Assembly (NCBI GenBank): GCA_964523885.1
Contig: CAZFYX010000108.1
Location: 1 to 64,000 of the forward strand
Length of the DNA stretch: 64,000 bases
Direction: 5' to 3'
Origin: SHXO01 sp964523885
GTDB taxonomy: Bacteria; Pseudomonadota; Gammaproteobacteria; Burkholderiales; SHXO01
Under the pieces are notes generated by a model. That model was not told the DNA's origin and did not search any database. It saw only the letters and a list, made by a program, of their open reading frames with translations. This document shows positions 48,842 through 57,241 of this stretch, in pieces. Numbering within the stretch: the first letter of the stretch is position 1; the number at the start of each line of letters is the position of its first letter. The translations under genes and the position numbers were made by a program.

Positions 48842-48890
48842 ATTCTGTTTGGTTATAAGTTTATTCTTCAAGTAAACGTACAGCTATAAG
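48842..48890. promoter_or_regulatory. Candidate CysB-binding region upstream of cysB
   Basis: Two related blocks, ATTCTGTTTGGTTATAAG (48842-48859) and GTACAGCTATAAG (48878-48890), lie just before the cysB start on the other strand. Both share a GGYTATAAG or AGCTATAAG core with the site at 47849. The tract is AT-rich against a GC-rich background, as expected for a regulatory region. No gene is present in 48832-49062. Confidence 0.5.
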
Positions 48891-49062
48891 AGGATATTGG
48901 ATCACGCGCCAATTGAAAAGCCGGCCGGCGCGCGCGGGCAGTCGAGCCCCAGGCCGGCATATGGGCGCAAGGCATGAGCAAAGAACGGATTGTTTGTTCC
49001 ATTGTTGCCGCCGTCGCGATTAAATCGCCGTCTCACGCTCTCGCGCTCACGTAATCGCATCG

Positions 49063-49251
49063 ATGACGACCCGCCACGCAGATCTGCAGTTCGCGCTGGA
49101 CGCGCTTCCCCCGGAGGTGCTCGGCGCGCTCGCACGCCTGGTGCGCGAGACACGCTTCGGCTCGATCGAGATCGTGGTGCACGAAGGGCGCATCACGCAG
49201 ATCGAGCGCAGGGAGCGCGTCCGCTTCGCTGCAGGAGAGCGGCAGCGCTGA
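49063..49251 (+). CDS. YezD-like small protein (DUF2292)
   Basis: The protein has 62 residues. YezD family pattern: LPPEVLGALARLVRETRFGS, IEIVVHEGRITQIERRERV and RF at the end. YezD-type proteins are found beside sulfur and cysteine genes in many bacteria; the function is unknown. The start ATG 49063 and the location, between cysB and a porin gene, agree with a sulfur-related role. Confidence 0.8.
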   Translation: MTTRHADLQFALDALPPEVLGALARLVRETRFGSIEIVVHEGRITQIERRERVRFAAGERQR

Positions 49252-49373
49252 TCGATCCGGGCGCAATGCCCGCCTGGCCTGCCGGACCGCCGGAGGCGTC
49301 GAGAAGAACAATCTGCTGAAGCGAGCCGACCGAACCGTCGGAGGGTCTCTTCTGGAAATCCGGAGATCCGTCC

Positions 49374-50927
49374 ATGCGTTCCCGTCGCCCGGCGTGGCTC
49401 GCCGCGATCGTGGCAGGCCTCGTCGCCGCCGCGCCCATCCAGGCCCTTGCGCAGTCCACGTCTACCGAGGACGCGTTGCGCCAGCGCGTCGAAGAGCTGG
49501 AGGCGAAGCTCAAGCGCCTGGAGGAGCGGCTCGAGCAGCAGGCCGCAGGTGGTCCGGTCCCGGCGCCGGTCGCTGCACCGCTGCCAGCGGCATCGACCGC
49601 ACCCGTGGTCGCCACGCCGGCGACCGACCAGCCCTCGCCGCGCGAGGAGGCGCTCGAGCAGCAGGTGCAGGCACTCGACCAGCAGGTGCGCGTGCTGGGC
49701 CGCAAGCAGGAGCTCGATCGCGAGGCAGCCGAGGCACGCCAGAAGGAGCAGCCGGTGGCGTTCGTCAATCCCGGGACGGAGGGCGTCGGCATCAGGACGC
49801 CCGACAACGCCTTCATGGTGCGCTTCCGCGCCCATCTGCAGGCGGATTCGCGCTGGTTCGAGGACAACAGCGGCACCGACCAGTTCCTGATGCGGCGCGT
49901 GCGTCCGATCGTCGAGGGCACCCTCTACGAGAAGTTCGGCTTCCGCATCATGCCCGAATTCGGCAGCGGCGGATTCGAGCTCCTCGATGCCTACGTCGAT
50001 GCGAATCTGTTCTCGTACTTCAAGATCCGCGCCGGCAAGATGAAAGGGCCGGTCGGCCTGGAGCGGCTGGAGTCACCCGCCGACCTGCTGATGATGGAGC
50101 GCGGCTTCCCCACCCAGCTCGTGCCCAACCGGGACATCGGCATCCAGTTCTCCGGCGAACTGTTCGACAGGATCCTCACCTACCAGACCGGGGTCTTCGA
50201 CGGGACCATCGACGGCACCAGCACCAACGGCGACAACAACAACGCCAAGGACTTCGAGACACGCTTCTTCGCCAGACCGTTCCGCAACACCGACTGGGAC
50301 GCGCTGCGAGGCCTCGGTGTCGGGGTGGCGTTCACCAGCGGCATGCAGGCGGGCACGGTCTCCAGCGGCAATCTGCCCAAGTTCAACACGCCCGGCCAGG
50401 TCACGTTCTTCACCTATGCCGCCGGCGCGTACGCGGACGGCTCGCGCGACCGCTACGTGCCGCAGCTGTACTACTCGTGGGATTCGTTCGGTCTGCTGAG
50501 CGAGTACGCGGTCTCGGCGCAGAAGGTCACGCGGGCGACCAACACGCGCACCGTGCGCAATACCGGATGGACCTTCACGCCCAGTTGGGTGCTGACGGGC
50601 GAGGACGCGTCCTACAGCGGCGTGAACCCGCGCCGTCCGTTCAATCCGGAGAAGGGCAACTGGGGCGCGTTCGAGCTCGTGGGACGGCTCGGCGAGCTGG
50701 ACGTGGACGACGACGTGTTCGCAGGCAGTGCCGCGACGCGGCTCGCAAACCCTAGCACTCAGGCGAGCCGAGCCAAGGAGTACGGCCTGGGCCTGACCTG
50801 GTACCTCAACAAGGCGTACCGCCTGATGTTTAACTACGAGCACACCAGCTTTGACGGTGGAGCGGCCAGCGGGGGCGACCGTCCGGACGAGAAGGTGTTC
50901 ATGACCCGCATCCAGCTGCACTTGTGA
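49374..50927 (+). CDS. Phosphate-selective porin O/P family outer-membrane protein
   Basis: The protein has 517 residues. A signal peptide (1-27) is followed by a coiled coil at about 30-50 and a linker, then a second coiled segment (about 85-125) and a beta-barrel domain starting near 140 with MVRFRAHLQADSRWFEDNSG, DQFLMRRVRPIVEGTLYEKF and the C-terminal EKVFMTRIQLHL (terminal Leu). The OprP/OprO family carries anions. Placement next to cysB and a YezD gene suggests sulfate or another sulfur oxyanion. Confidence 0.85.
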   Translation: MRSRRPAWLAAIVAGLVAAAPIQALAQSTSTEDALRQRVEELEAKLKRLEERLEQQAAGGPVPAPVAAPLPAASTAPVVATPATDQPSPREEALEQQVQALDQQVRVLGRKQELDREAAEARQKEQPVAFVNPGTEGVGIRTPDNAFMVRFRAHLQADSRWFEDNSGTDQFLMRRVRPIVEGTLYEKFGFRIMPEFGSGGFELLDAYVDANLFSYFKIRAGKMKGPVGLERLESPADLLMMERGFPTQLVPNRDIGIQFSGELFDRILTYQTGVFDGTIDGTSTNGDNNNAKDFETRFFARPFRNTDWDALRGLGVGVAFTSGMQAGTVSSGNLPKFNTPGQVTFFTYAAGAYADGSRDRYVPQLYYSWDSFGLLSEYAVSAQKVTRATNTRTVRNTGWTFTPSWVLTGEDASYSGVNPRRPFNPEKGNWGAFELVGRLGELDVDDDVFAGSAATRLANPSTQASRAKEYGLGLTWYLNKAYRLMFNYEHTSFDGGAASGGDRPDEKVFMTRIQLHL

Positions 50928-51077
50928 GCGGTGGGGACAGGACCTCTCCGCGGTCAGCCGCGGTGACGCGCGGCGCGACGGCCGCATAGCGGGGACTCGA
51001 GGGCTGGGGTCAGTGCGGGAAGGTTGGTGTTGACCCGGGCGCTGCGGCCGACCCATGCGCGAGGGTCGGCCACGCCA

Positions 51078-51578
51078 TCATCGACCTGCGTTGCTGGTGA
51101 CACCTGGGTCGTCGGCGCTGTCGTCCGCGACCCTTCCCCGCGCCGCGACGTCAGCCGGCTGCGTGCTCATCTGCTGGTGCGCGCGGTGCAGCAGCATGCC
51201 GATCGCCAGGCCGGGGACGAATGCCCACAGCTCCCAGCTCGGTGCGGCGAACAGCGCGATCCCCGGCCCGGGGCAGTAGCCGCTGATGCCCCACCCTGCT
51301 CCGAAGATCACTGCGCCGGCGAGCAGGCGGCGGTCGATGCCGCGCAGCGTCGACAGGTGGAAGCGCTGGTCGAGCAGAGGCGCCGGCCGCCTGAGGATGA
51401 AACGGAAGGTGACGGCCGTCACTGCCACGGCGCCGCCAAGCACGAGCAGCAGACTCGGATCCCAGTTCCCCGCGACATCCAGAAAGCCCAGCACCTTGTC
51501 CGGGTTCGTCATCTGCGCGATGGCGAGGCCCAGGCCGAACAGCAGCCCCGCGGCGAAGGCGGAAACGAGCCGTTGCAT
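51078..51578 (-). CDS. YeeE/YedE (DUF6691) membrane protein
   Basis: The protein has 166 residues with four to five helices. Motifs are FAAGLLFGLGLAIAQMTNPD, KVLGFLDVAGNWDPSLLLVL, and GAGWGISGYCPGPGIALFA with the conserved Cys of the family. YeeE/YedE and DUF6691 halves act together as thiosulfate or sulfur-compound permeases. The start overlaps the stop of the partner gene by one base (51578), so the two are co-translated. Confidence 0.87.
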   Translation of the reverse strand: MQRLVSAFAAGLLFGLGLAIAQMTNPDKVLGFLDVAGNWDPSLLLVLGGAVAVTAVTFRFILRRPAPLLDQRFHLSTLRGIDRRLLAGAVIFGAGWGISGYCPGPGIALFAAPSWELWAFVPGLAIGMLLHRAHQQMSTQPADVAARGRVADDSADDPGVTSNAGR

Positions 51579-52006
51579 CAGTAGACTCCGAAGCCGTGGC
51601 GCACCACGAACGTGGTCGCGATGCCGGTGACCAGGAACACCATCGTCGCGACCAGCGAGCGGACCGAGAGCCGGCCCAGGCCGCACACTCCGTGGCCGCT
51701 GGTGCAGCCATTGCCCAGCGCGGTGCCATAGCCGACCAGCGCGCCCCCTGCGAGGATCAGCAGTGCGGGGAATCCCGGGCGGCCGGTGGGTGCGCCGCCC
51801 GCGAACGCATACCACGCCGCGGCGCCGAGGATCATGCCGGCCAGGAACAGTGCGCGCCACAGCATCTCGCCGTGAACGGCCTGGAACATGCCGCGCGCGA
51901 TGCTGCTGACGCCGGCCAGGCGGCCGTTGAGCATCAGCAGCAACGTGGCTGACAGCCCGATCAGCATCCCGCCGGCGAGGGCGGCAAGGGGGGTGAAGTT
52001 CTGCAT
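51578..52006 (-). CDS. YeeE/YedE family membrane protein
   Basis: The protein has 142 residues with ATG at 52006. Motifs are ALAGGMLIGLSATLLLMLNG then RLAGVSSIARG and GNGCTSGHGVCGLGRLSVRS with the two Cys conserved in the family, followed by VATMVFLVTGIATTFVVRH. It is the first half of the YeeE/YedE pair and probably moves thiosulfate or another reduced sulfur species. With the porin and cys genes it makes this a sulfur-uptake neighbourhood. Confidence 0.88.
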   Translation of the reverse strand: MQNFTPLAALAGGMLIGLSATLLLMLNGRLAGVSSIARGMFQAVHGEMLWRALFLAGMILGAAAWYAFAGGAPTGRPGFPALLILAGGALVGYGTALGNGCTSGHGVCGLGRLSVRSLVATMVFLVTGIATTFVVRHGFGVY

Positions 52007-52067
52007 CTGCGGTACCCTCGCGATGGTCGATTTGCGCGCAGCATAGCGCGCCTCGCCTCCTCGCGTG

Positions 52068-52604
52068 TCAGTCGCGTCGAGCGGGCAACGGAAACACCAG
52101 GCACGTCGTGCTGGCATGGGCGTAGAGCTTGCCTCGCGCATCCTGCAGGCGTCCCTCCGCGGTCGCGAGCTGCCGGCCGACGTGGATGACCCTGCCTTCC
52201 GCGCGCATCGGTCCGGTCTCGTCCGTCACCGCCCGCACGTAGTTGAGCTTGAGCTCCACGGTGGTGTAGCCGGTGCCCGGCGGCAGCGTGGTGTGCACGG
52301 CGCAGCCCACCGCGGAATCGAGGATCGCGGCGATCCATCCGCCGTGGACGGTGCCGATCGGGTTGTAGTGCCCGATGTGCGGCGTGCCCTGGAATACCAT
52401 CCGCCCGACCTCCCACTCGACCGGCCAGAACTCGAGTGTGTCCCCGATGTGCGGTGCCGGCAGCGTGCCGCGGCCCACCGCGTCCAGGAACTGCGCGCCC
52501 GACAGTGCGCGCAGGTCGTCCAGGCTGGCGACGCCTGGCGCGGCCATGCGCGTGCGCACCGCGGCGAGCTGTGCGGTCCACTGCTCCGTGAGGTCTGCGG
52601 CCAT
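52068..52604 (-). CDS. Hot-dog thioesterase, PaaI family
   Basis: The protein has 178 residues. The hot-dog fold is shown by GHYNPIGTVHGGWIAAILDS (catalytic GGW and Asp), AVGCAVHTTLPPGTGYTTVE and LKLNYVRAVTDETGPMRAEG. Acyl-CoA thioesterases of the PaaI kind hydrolyse aromatic or short acyl-CoA. The gene is divergent from a marR gene, with 51 bases between, so the regulator probably controls it. Confidence 0.88.
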   Translation of the reverse strand: MAADLTEQWTAQLAAVRTRMAAPGVASLDDLRALSGAQFLDAVGRGTLPAPHIGDTLEFWPVEWEVGRMVFQGTPHIGHYNPIGTVHGGWIAAILDSAVGCAVHTTLPPGTGYTTVELKLNYVRAVTDETGPMRAEGRVIHVGRQLATAEGRLQDARGKLYAHASTTCLVFPLPARRD

Positions 52605-52630
52605 CGGGGAATCTCCTCCGTTGCAAATAG

Positions 52631-52648
52631 GTGCATATGCACTATACT
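52631..52648. promoter_or_regulatory. Operator-like palindrome between thioesterase and marR genes
   Basis: GTGCATATGCAC (52631-52642) is a perfect 12-base palindrome. It is followed directly by a -10-like TATACT (52643-52648) ahead of the marR start at 52656. MarR proteins bind such palindromes, so this is a candidate site for self-control and for control of the divergent thioesterase. Confidence 0.6.
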
Positions 52649-52655
52649 TGCCGGC

Positions 52656-53144
52656 ATGTCGCCGATCAAGCCACTCGAGCGCAGGGCGGGGGGCGAGTCG
52701 CTGCGCGGCTGCACCTGCTTCCGCCTGCAGCGCCTCACCCGTCGCGTGACCGCCGTGTACAACCGTGCGCTTGCGCCAACGGGGATGCGGGTCACGCAGT
52801 ACTCCCTGCTCAACAACCTTCGCCATGCCGGCCCGCTGCCCTTGTCCGCGCTTGCTGAACTGCTGGACATGGATCGCACCACGTTGTCGCGCAGCCTCCG
52901 CCCGCTCTCGGACGCGGGGTGGGTGAGCGTGCAGCCGAGCGCCGACGACGCACGGGTGCGGATGGTCGAGCTGACGAAGGCCGGGGAGTCGCATCTGCAG
53001 ACGGCCCGAGCCTATTGGAAGCGGGCGCAGGAGGAGGTCAACGCGACCATCGGCGCGGACGACCTGACTCAGTTGCACGACATGCTGGACCGCTACGTCC
53101 CCCGGTTCCGGCCGGCCCCGGGCGGCGAAGGAGACCTGGAATGA
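52656..53144 (+). CDS. MarR-family transcriptional regulator
   Basis: The protein has 162 residues. Winged helix: LRHAGPLPLSALAELLDMDR, TTLSRSLRPLSDAGWVSVQP and SADDARVRMVELTKAGESHL (wing). An RGCTCFRLQRLTRRVTAVYN segment opens the dimer helix. MarR repressors respond to phenolic ligands. The gene overlaps the MFS gene by four bases, so they form an efflux-type operon regulated by the palindrome at 52631. Confidence 0.9.
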   Translation: MSPIKPLERRAGGESLRGCTCFRLQRLTRRVTAVYNRALAPTGMRVTQYSLLNNLRHAGPLPLSALAELLDMDRTTLSRSLRPLSDAGWVSVQPSADDARVRMVELTKAGESHLQTARAYWKRAQEEVNATIGADDLTQLHDMLDRYVPRFRPAPGGEGDLE

Positions 53145-54397
53145 GTGAACGCAGCACCACGGGAGCTCGATCTTCGGCATGGCCGCTGATGCTGATCGCG
53201 GCCACGATCATGACGCTCACCATGGGGGCGCGGCAGTCGCAGGGCCTGTTCGTCTCGCCGCTCAACACATCCACTGGCCTGGGCATCGTGGCGATCAGTT
53301 TCGCGATGGCGGTGGGTCAGTTCGTCTGGGGTGCGTCGCAGCCGATCTTCGGCGCCGTCGCCGATCGGTATGGTCCGACCCGCGTGGTGATGCTCGGGGC
53401 GGTGCTGCTCGCCGGCGGCCTGGCGGCGACGCCGCTCGTGACCAGCGAGTGGGCGCTGATGCTGACATTGGGTGTGCTCGCTGCCGCAGGCGCGGGCGCC
53501 GGCAGCTTCTCGATCCTGATCGGCGCGAGCGCGGTGCGCCTGCCGCCCGAGAAGCGTGCGTTCGCGTCCGGTTTCATCAACGCCGGCGGCAGCTTCGGCC
53601 AATTCCTGTTCGCACCGCTCAACCAGTTCCTGATCAGCGCGTTCGGCTGGGTGACAGCGATGCTGACCACCGCCGGTGCAGCGCTGATCACCATACCGCT
53701 CGCGGTACTGCTCGGTCGGATCCCCGTGCGTGCCGCGCCGGCAGGGACCGTCGCCGGCGGCAGTGCCGCAGGCGGCACGCAGCAGGTCGGAATGCGCGAG
53801 CAGCTGCGCATCGCGCTCCGCGACCCGAGCTACTGGTGCCTGCACGCCGGCTTCTTCACCTGCGGGTTCCACGTCGCGTTCCTCATCACCCACCTCCCGG
53901 GCGAAGTGCAGCTGTGCGGGATGTCGGCCTCGGTCGCCGCGACGTCGATCGCCATCATCGGCCTGGCGAACATCGCCGGCAGCCTCACCGTCGGGGTGCT
54001 GGGCAACCAGTACCGCATGAAGATGCTGCTGTTCTGGATGTACTTCGCACGTGCGGTGGCGGTTGCCGTCTACCTCATGGCACCGAAGACGCCACTGACG
54101 TTCTACCTGTTCGCGCTCGTCCTCGGCGCCACCTGGCTGTCGACGGTGCCGCCGACCGCAGGCCTGGTCGGCAAGCTGTTCGGCGTGCGCTACCTCGCCA
54201 CGCTGTTCGGCCTGACACTGCTGTCGCACCAAGTGGGCGGGTTCTTCGGTGCATGGCTTGGCGGGCTCGCCCTGGCGAACACCGGCAGCTACGACTGGAT
54301 GTGGTACGCGGACATGCTGCTCGCGCTGGCCGCGGCCTTCGTGAACCTGCCCATCCGGGAAGCAGCGCCGGCTTCGGCACGTCCTGCCGCCGCGTGA
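53141..54397 (+). CDS. MFS transporter
   Basis: The protein has 418 residues, with about twelve helices. Start MTLTMGARQSQGLFVSPLNT and FGAVADRYGPTRVVMLGAVL (motif A between helices 2 and 3) identify the MFS fold. The TGLGIVAISFAMAVGQFVWG stretch and MFS_1 look suggest an oxalate/formate or aromatic acid type. Coupled by ATGA to the marR gene, it probably exports or imports the compound that MarR senses. ATG 53141 is used. Confidence 0.9.
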   Translation: MSERSTTGARSSAWPLMLIAATIMTLTMGARQSQGLFVSPLNTSTGLGIVAISFAMAVGQFVWGASQPIFGAVADRYGPTRVVMLGAVLLAGGLAATPLVTSEWALMLTLGVLAAAGAGAGSFSILIGASAVRLPPEKRAFASGFINAGGSFGQFLFAPLNQFLISAFGWVTAMLTTAGAALITIPLAVLLGRIPVRAAPAGTVAGGSAAGGTQQVGMREQLRIALRDPSYWCLHAGFFTCGFHVAFLITHLPGEVQLCGMSASVAATSIAIIGLANIAGSLTVGVLGNQYRMKMLLFWMYFARAVAVAVYLMAPKTPLTFYLFALVLGATWLSTVPPTAGLVGKLFGVRYLATLFGLTLLSHQVGGFFGAWLGGLALANTGSYDWMWYADMLLALAAAFVNLPIREAAPASARPAAA

Positions 54398-54446
54398 TCG
54401 GCGATCCGGGCTAGACTTCCGGTTCATTCACGATCGGGGACCTCCC

Positions 54447-54935
54447 ATGGCCGACAACGACAGCCCGATGCGCTGGCGCCTGCATGGCGTGCGTGTCATC
54501 CCGGGCGATCAGCTCGACAGGAACACTGCGCAGACGCCCGGGATGAACCGCGCGGCCGCGATCAATTTCGCGCGCGTGGGCGCCGAGAAGCTGTGGGCCG
54601 GCACGGTCACCATCCATGCCAACGCCAAGACAGGCGCGCATCATCACGGCCCGGTCGAGAGCGTGATCTTCGTGGTGCGCGGGCGTGCCCGCATGCGCTG
54701 GGGCGAGCACCTGGAGTACTGCGCGGAGGCGGGACCCGGCGATTTCATCTACGTGCCGCCGTTCGTGCCGCACCAGGAGATCAATGCCGATCCGAACGCC
54801 GATCTCGAGTGTGTGCTGGTGCGCAGCGGGCAGGATCCGGTGGTCGTGAACCTCGACATCGACCCGGTGGAGCCGCCCGAGTCGGTGCCCTGGGTGGATT
54901 CGATCCACCCGGCACCCGCCGCGCCGCCGCGCTGA
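54447..54935 (+). CDS. Cupin domain protein, metal-binding
   Basis: The protein has 162 residues. Motif 1 is THANAKTGAHHHGPVESVIF-like (HHHGPVESVIFVVRGRARMRW) and motif 2 GPGDFIYVPPFVPHQEI. Three His ligands are present. It lies at the end of the MarR-MFS group with 49 bases between. The cupin could be a dioxygenase or sensing protein for the same substrate. A terminator hairpin follows. Confidence 0.82.
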   Translation: MADNDSPMRWRLHGVRVIPGDQLDRNTAQTPGMNRAAAINFARVGAEKLWAGTVTIHANAKTGAHHHGPVESVIFVVRGRARMRWGEHLEYCAEAGPGDFIYVPPFVPHQEINADPNADLECVLVRSGQDPVVVNLDIDPVEPPESVPWVDSIHPAPAAPPR

Positions 54936-54957
54936 GCACGCGCCGTACCGCGTACCC

Positions 54958-54988
54958 ATCGGCCTCCTGCGGGAGGCCGATCGCTTTT
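54958..54988 (+). terminator. Hairpin terminator after the cupin gene
   Basis: ATCGGCCTCC-TGCG-GGAGGCCGAT (54958-54981) is followed by CGCTTTT. It ends the rightward MarR-MFS-cupin unit and stands before the convergent monooxygenase gene. Confidence 0.75.
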
Positions 54989-55010
54989 CCGGGGACGCAG
55001 TGCGGGACGG

Positions 55011-56282
55011 TCAGGCGCTGGCGATGGCGAGACTCGGAGCCGGGACGTGCGCGCCAAGCCAGTCGGCGAGATGCCCGCTCAGATCGCGGGCATCGTCCCC
55101 GACGCCGTCGATCAGGGTGGACTTGCGCCGGCGCAGGAACGGCAGCCCCAGCACGTAGAGGCCGGGTGAATCGGTGACCACCCCGCCATCGTGGCGCAGG
55201 TTGCCCTTGCGGTCGAGGACCGGGATCTCCAGCCACGAGTAATCGGGCCGGAATCCGGTGGCCCACAGGACCGTCCGGATGCCCGCCCGGGCGAAATCGA
55301 GTCCCAGCGGCGGGGCATCCTCGAGGCGGGTGCGCTCCGGGCGATGCGGCAACGGAAGCTGGCCATCGAGGCCCTTGCTGCTTGCCCACTCGTCGAGGTT
55401 GTTCAACAGGCGGTTGAGTTTGAGGTCCGCGAGCTCGCACACGTTGCGCAGCGAACCGGAGAACTGCGCCTTGCCCTCCGGCGTGATGCCGGCCAGGCGG
55501 CCCACGAGCTTCACGCCGATGGCGGTGAGCGCATTGAGATCGACGTCGCGCCGGTCGGGGTAGCCTGCCAGCTGGAAGGAGGGCAGGCTGCGCGCGCGCA
55601 CGATGTCCTCGACCTGGTCGTGGGCTTCATCGTGCAGGCCGGTGGCATCGAGCCACCACTGGATGTCGCGGCCGCGATAGAGCCGCGGCGCACGCACGTG
55701 CTCGCCGACTGCCAGCGTCACCTGGCGCCCGGACCGCTGGAGCTCGTCCGCGATCTGTGCGCCCGAGGCTGCGGCACCAACGACGAGAACGCCGCCGTCG
55801 GGCAGTCGTGCCGGGCTGCGGTACTGGTCGGTGGTGATCTGCGCGACACCCGCCGGGACCGACTCCGACACCTTCGGGACCACGGGCAGGTTGAAGGCGC
55901 CCGTCGCGATCACCACGGCCTTGCTGTGCCAGGTGCCCTGGTCGGTGACGACCTCGTAGCCATGTCCGCTGCGGCGCACGGCGATGACGGTGGTGTGGGT
56001 CTTCAGGGGTGGCGACAGGTAGCGTGCATACCCCTCGAGGAACGCGATGGTCTCGGCCATCGAGCGATAGCCGTCCGGATCGTTGCCCTCGTACTCGTAG
56101 CCCGGCAGGCGGCTCTGCCAGTTGGGCGTGAGCAGCGTGAGCGAATCCCAGCGCCGTGTGCGCCAGGTGTTGGCCACCTCGCCACGCTCGAGGATGACGT
56201 GGTCGATGGAGCGCCGGGCCAGCCACCAGCTGGCCGCCAGGCCGGCCTGCCCGGCGCCGATCACTACGACAGTGGTGCGCAT
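55011..56282 (-). CDS. Flavin-containing monooxygenase-like protein
   Basis: The protein has 423 residues. FAD site VVVIGAGQAGLAASWWLARR (residues 4-23), then WDSLTLLTPNWQSRLPGYEY, NADPH site VVGAAASGAQIADELQRSGR (about 167-187) and TVLWATGFRPDYSWLEIPVL. This is the CzcO/FMO-like layout used for oxygenation of amines, sulfides or ketones. The substrate is unknown; the neighbourhood of sulfur genes is suggestive only. It is followed by an OsmC gene in the same direction. Confidence 0.85.
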   Translation of the reverse strand: MRTTVVVIGAGQAGLAASWWLARRSIDHVILERGEVANTWRTRRWDSLTLLTPNWQSRLPGYEYEGNDPDGYRSMAETIAFLEGYARYLSPPLKTHTTVIAVRRSGHGYEVVTDQGTWHSKAVVIATGAFNLPVVPKVSESVPAGVAQITTDQYRSPARLPDGGVLVVGAAASGAQIADELQRSGRQVTLAVGEHVRAPRLYRGRDIQWWLDATGLHDEAHDQVEDIVRARSLPSFQLAGYPDRRDVDLNALTAIGVKLVGRLAGITPEGKAQFSGSLRNVCELADLKLNRLLNNLDEWASSKGLDGQLPLPHRPERTRLEDAPPLGLDFARAGIRTVLWATGFRPDYSWLEIPVLDRKGNLRHDGGVVTDSPGLYVLGLPFLRRRKSTLIDGVGDDARDLSGHLADWLGAHVPAPSLAIASA

Positions 56283-56303
56283 GCTGCTCGCCAGCCGATG
56301 CCG

Positions 56304-56870
56304 CTATGCCACCTCGACGGTGACGTTGGTGGGGTTGGTGATGATGTCGTACACGGCCGAGCGCTTCTGCGACTGCGCGACGATCGCCTTGATGTCGTCG
56401 GGCGAGGCGTCGGCGTCGATCTGGTAGGTGACCTTGATGCCGTCGAAGCCGTTGCGGACGTCGCTGTCCACGCCGAGGATGCCGCGGATGTCCATGCCGG
56501 CTTCGAGCGTGGCGGTCACCGAGTGCAGCTGCACCTTGCGCGCCTGCGCCACGGCGGCCACGCCGGCGGTCAGGCAGCTCGCGAGGCCGGCCAGCACGAT
56601 CTCCACCGGGGTGGGCGCGTTGTCCTCCGCCGCGAATACCTGCGGATGGTCGCCGTCGATGGTGAAGGCATTCCGGTGCTTCTGTTCGGCCCCCAGGCCG
56701 TAGAAGCTCTCGATGGTGGAGCGGCTCTGCGTGCCGTTGACCCACTTGACGCTGGCGCGCCACTTGAACCGGGCGGCCTCGGGAGCATTGGCGAGGGCGT
56801 CCTTGGCGCCGAACAGTGCTTCGACGTTGACGCCGTTGTTGACGGGCTTCTCGATGGTGGCGGTGGTCAT
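56304..56870 (-). CDS. OsmC-family protein
   Basis: The protein has 188 residues. OsmC pattern: VNGTQSRSTIESFYGLGAEQ then FTIDGDHPQVFAAEDNAPTP, VEIVLAGLASCLTAGVAAVAQ with the second reactive Cys, and the helical C-terminus. OsmC proteins are thiol peroxidases with a Cys pair; only one clear Cys (in SCLT) is visible, so peroxidase action is uncertain. The protein may handle acyl-thiol or disulfide compounds. It is upstream of the monooxygenase gene in the same direction. Confidence 0.85.
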   Translation of the reverse strand: MTTATIEKPVNNGVNVEALFGAKDALANAPEAARFKWRASVKWVNGTQSRSTIESFYGLGAEQKHRNAFTIDGDHPQVFAAEDNAPTPVEIVLAGLASCLTAGVAAVAQARKVQLHSVTATLEAGMDIRGILGVDSDVRNGFDGIKVTYQIDADASPDDIKAIVAQSQKRSAVYDIITNPTNVTVEVA

Positions 56871-57241
56871 GACTTCCTCCTTTGATGTGGGGAGCGGGCA
56901 GCGTAACGGCGCACTGCATCAGCCGGATTGCGGGTTCGTGTTCGCTGCGCGTGCCTTCGTATCGCGCGTGTTTCAGGCCGGCTCGCAGCTGCGCCCTGCG
57001 ACGGGGCTCGCTGCGATGGCCGAGCGGCGCATCGTAGCCAGCGGACCGGGGGAGCGGAACGAATCTTTGGTTATTCGCTTGGAAGTCCCGGGAATAAGAC
57101 CCGCCAGCGGTCGGGGCTGCGCAGACCCATCCCCATGCACGCACATCCGGGAGGGTCCATCACTTGCTCCAGGCCGCTGCACGGGATGCCGCGGGCGGCC
57201 GTCCCGGCGGGGTGCCTGCATCGCGCAACGAGGGCGTTCGA
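56871..57241. other. Non-coding gap between divergent osmC and mgtC-like genes
   Basis: No gene is supported in these 371 bases. A GGTTAT block (57069-57074) within CTTTGGTTATTCGCTTGGAA resembles the GGTTAT core near cysB. A GGAATAA motif (57092-57098) lies further right. Both might be promoter parts. Confidence 0.35.
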
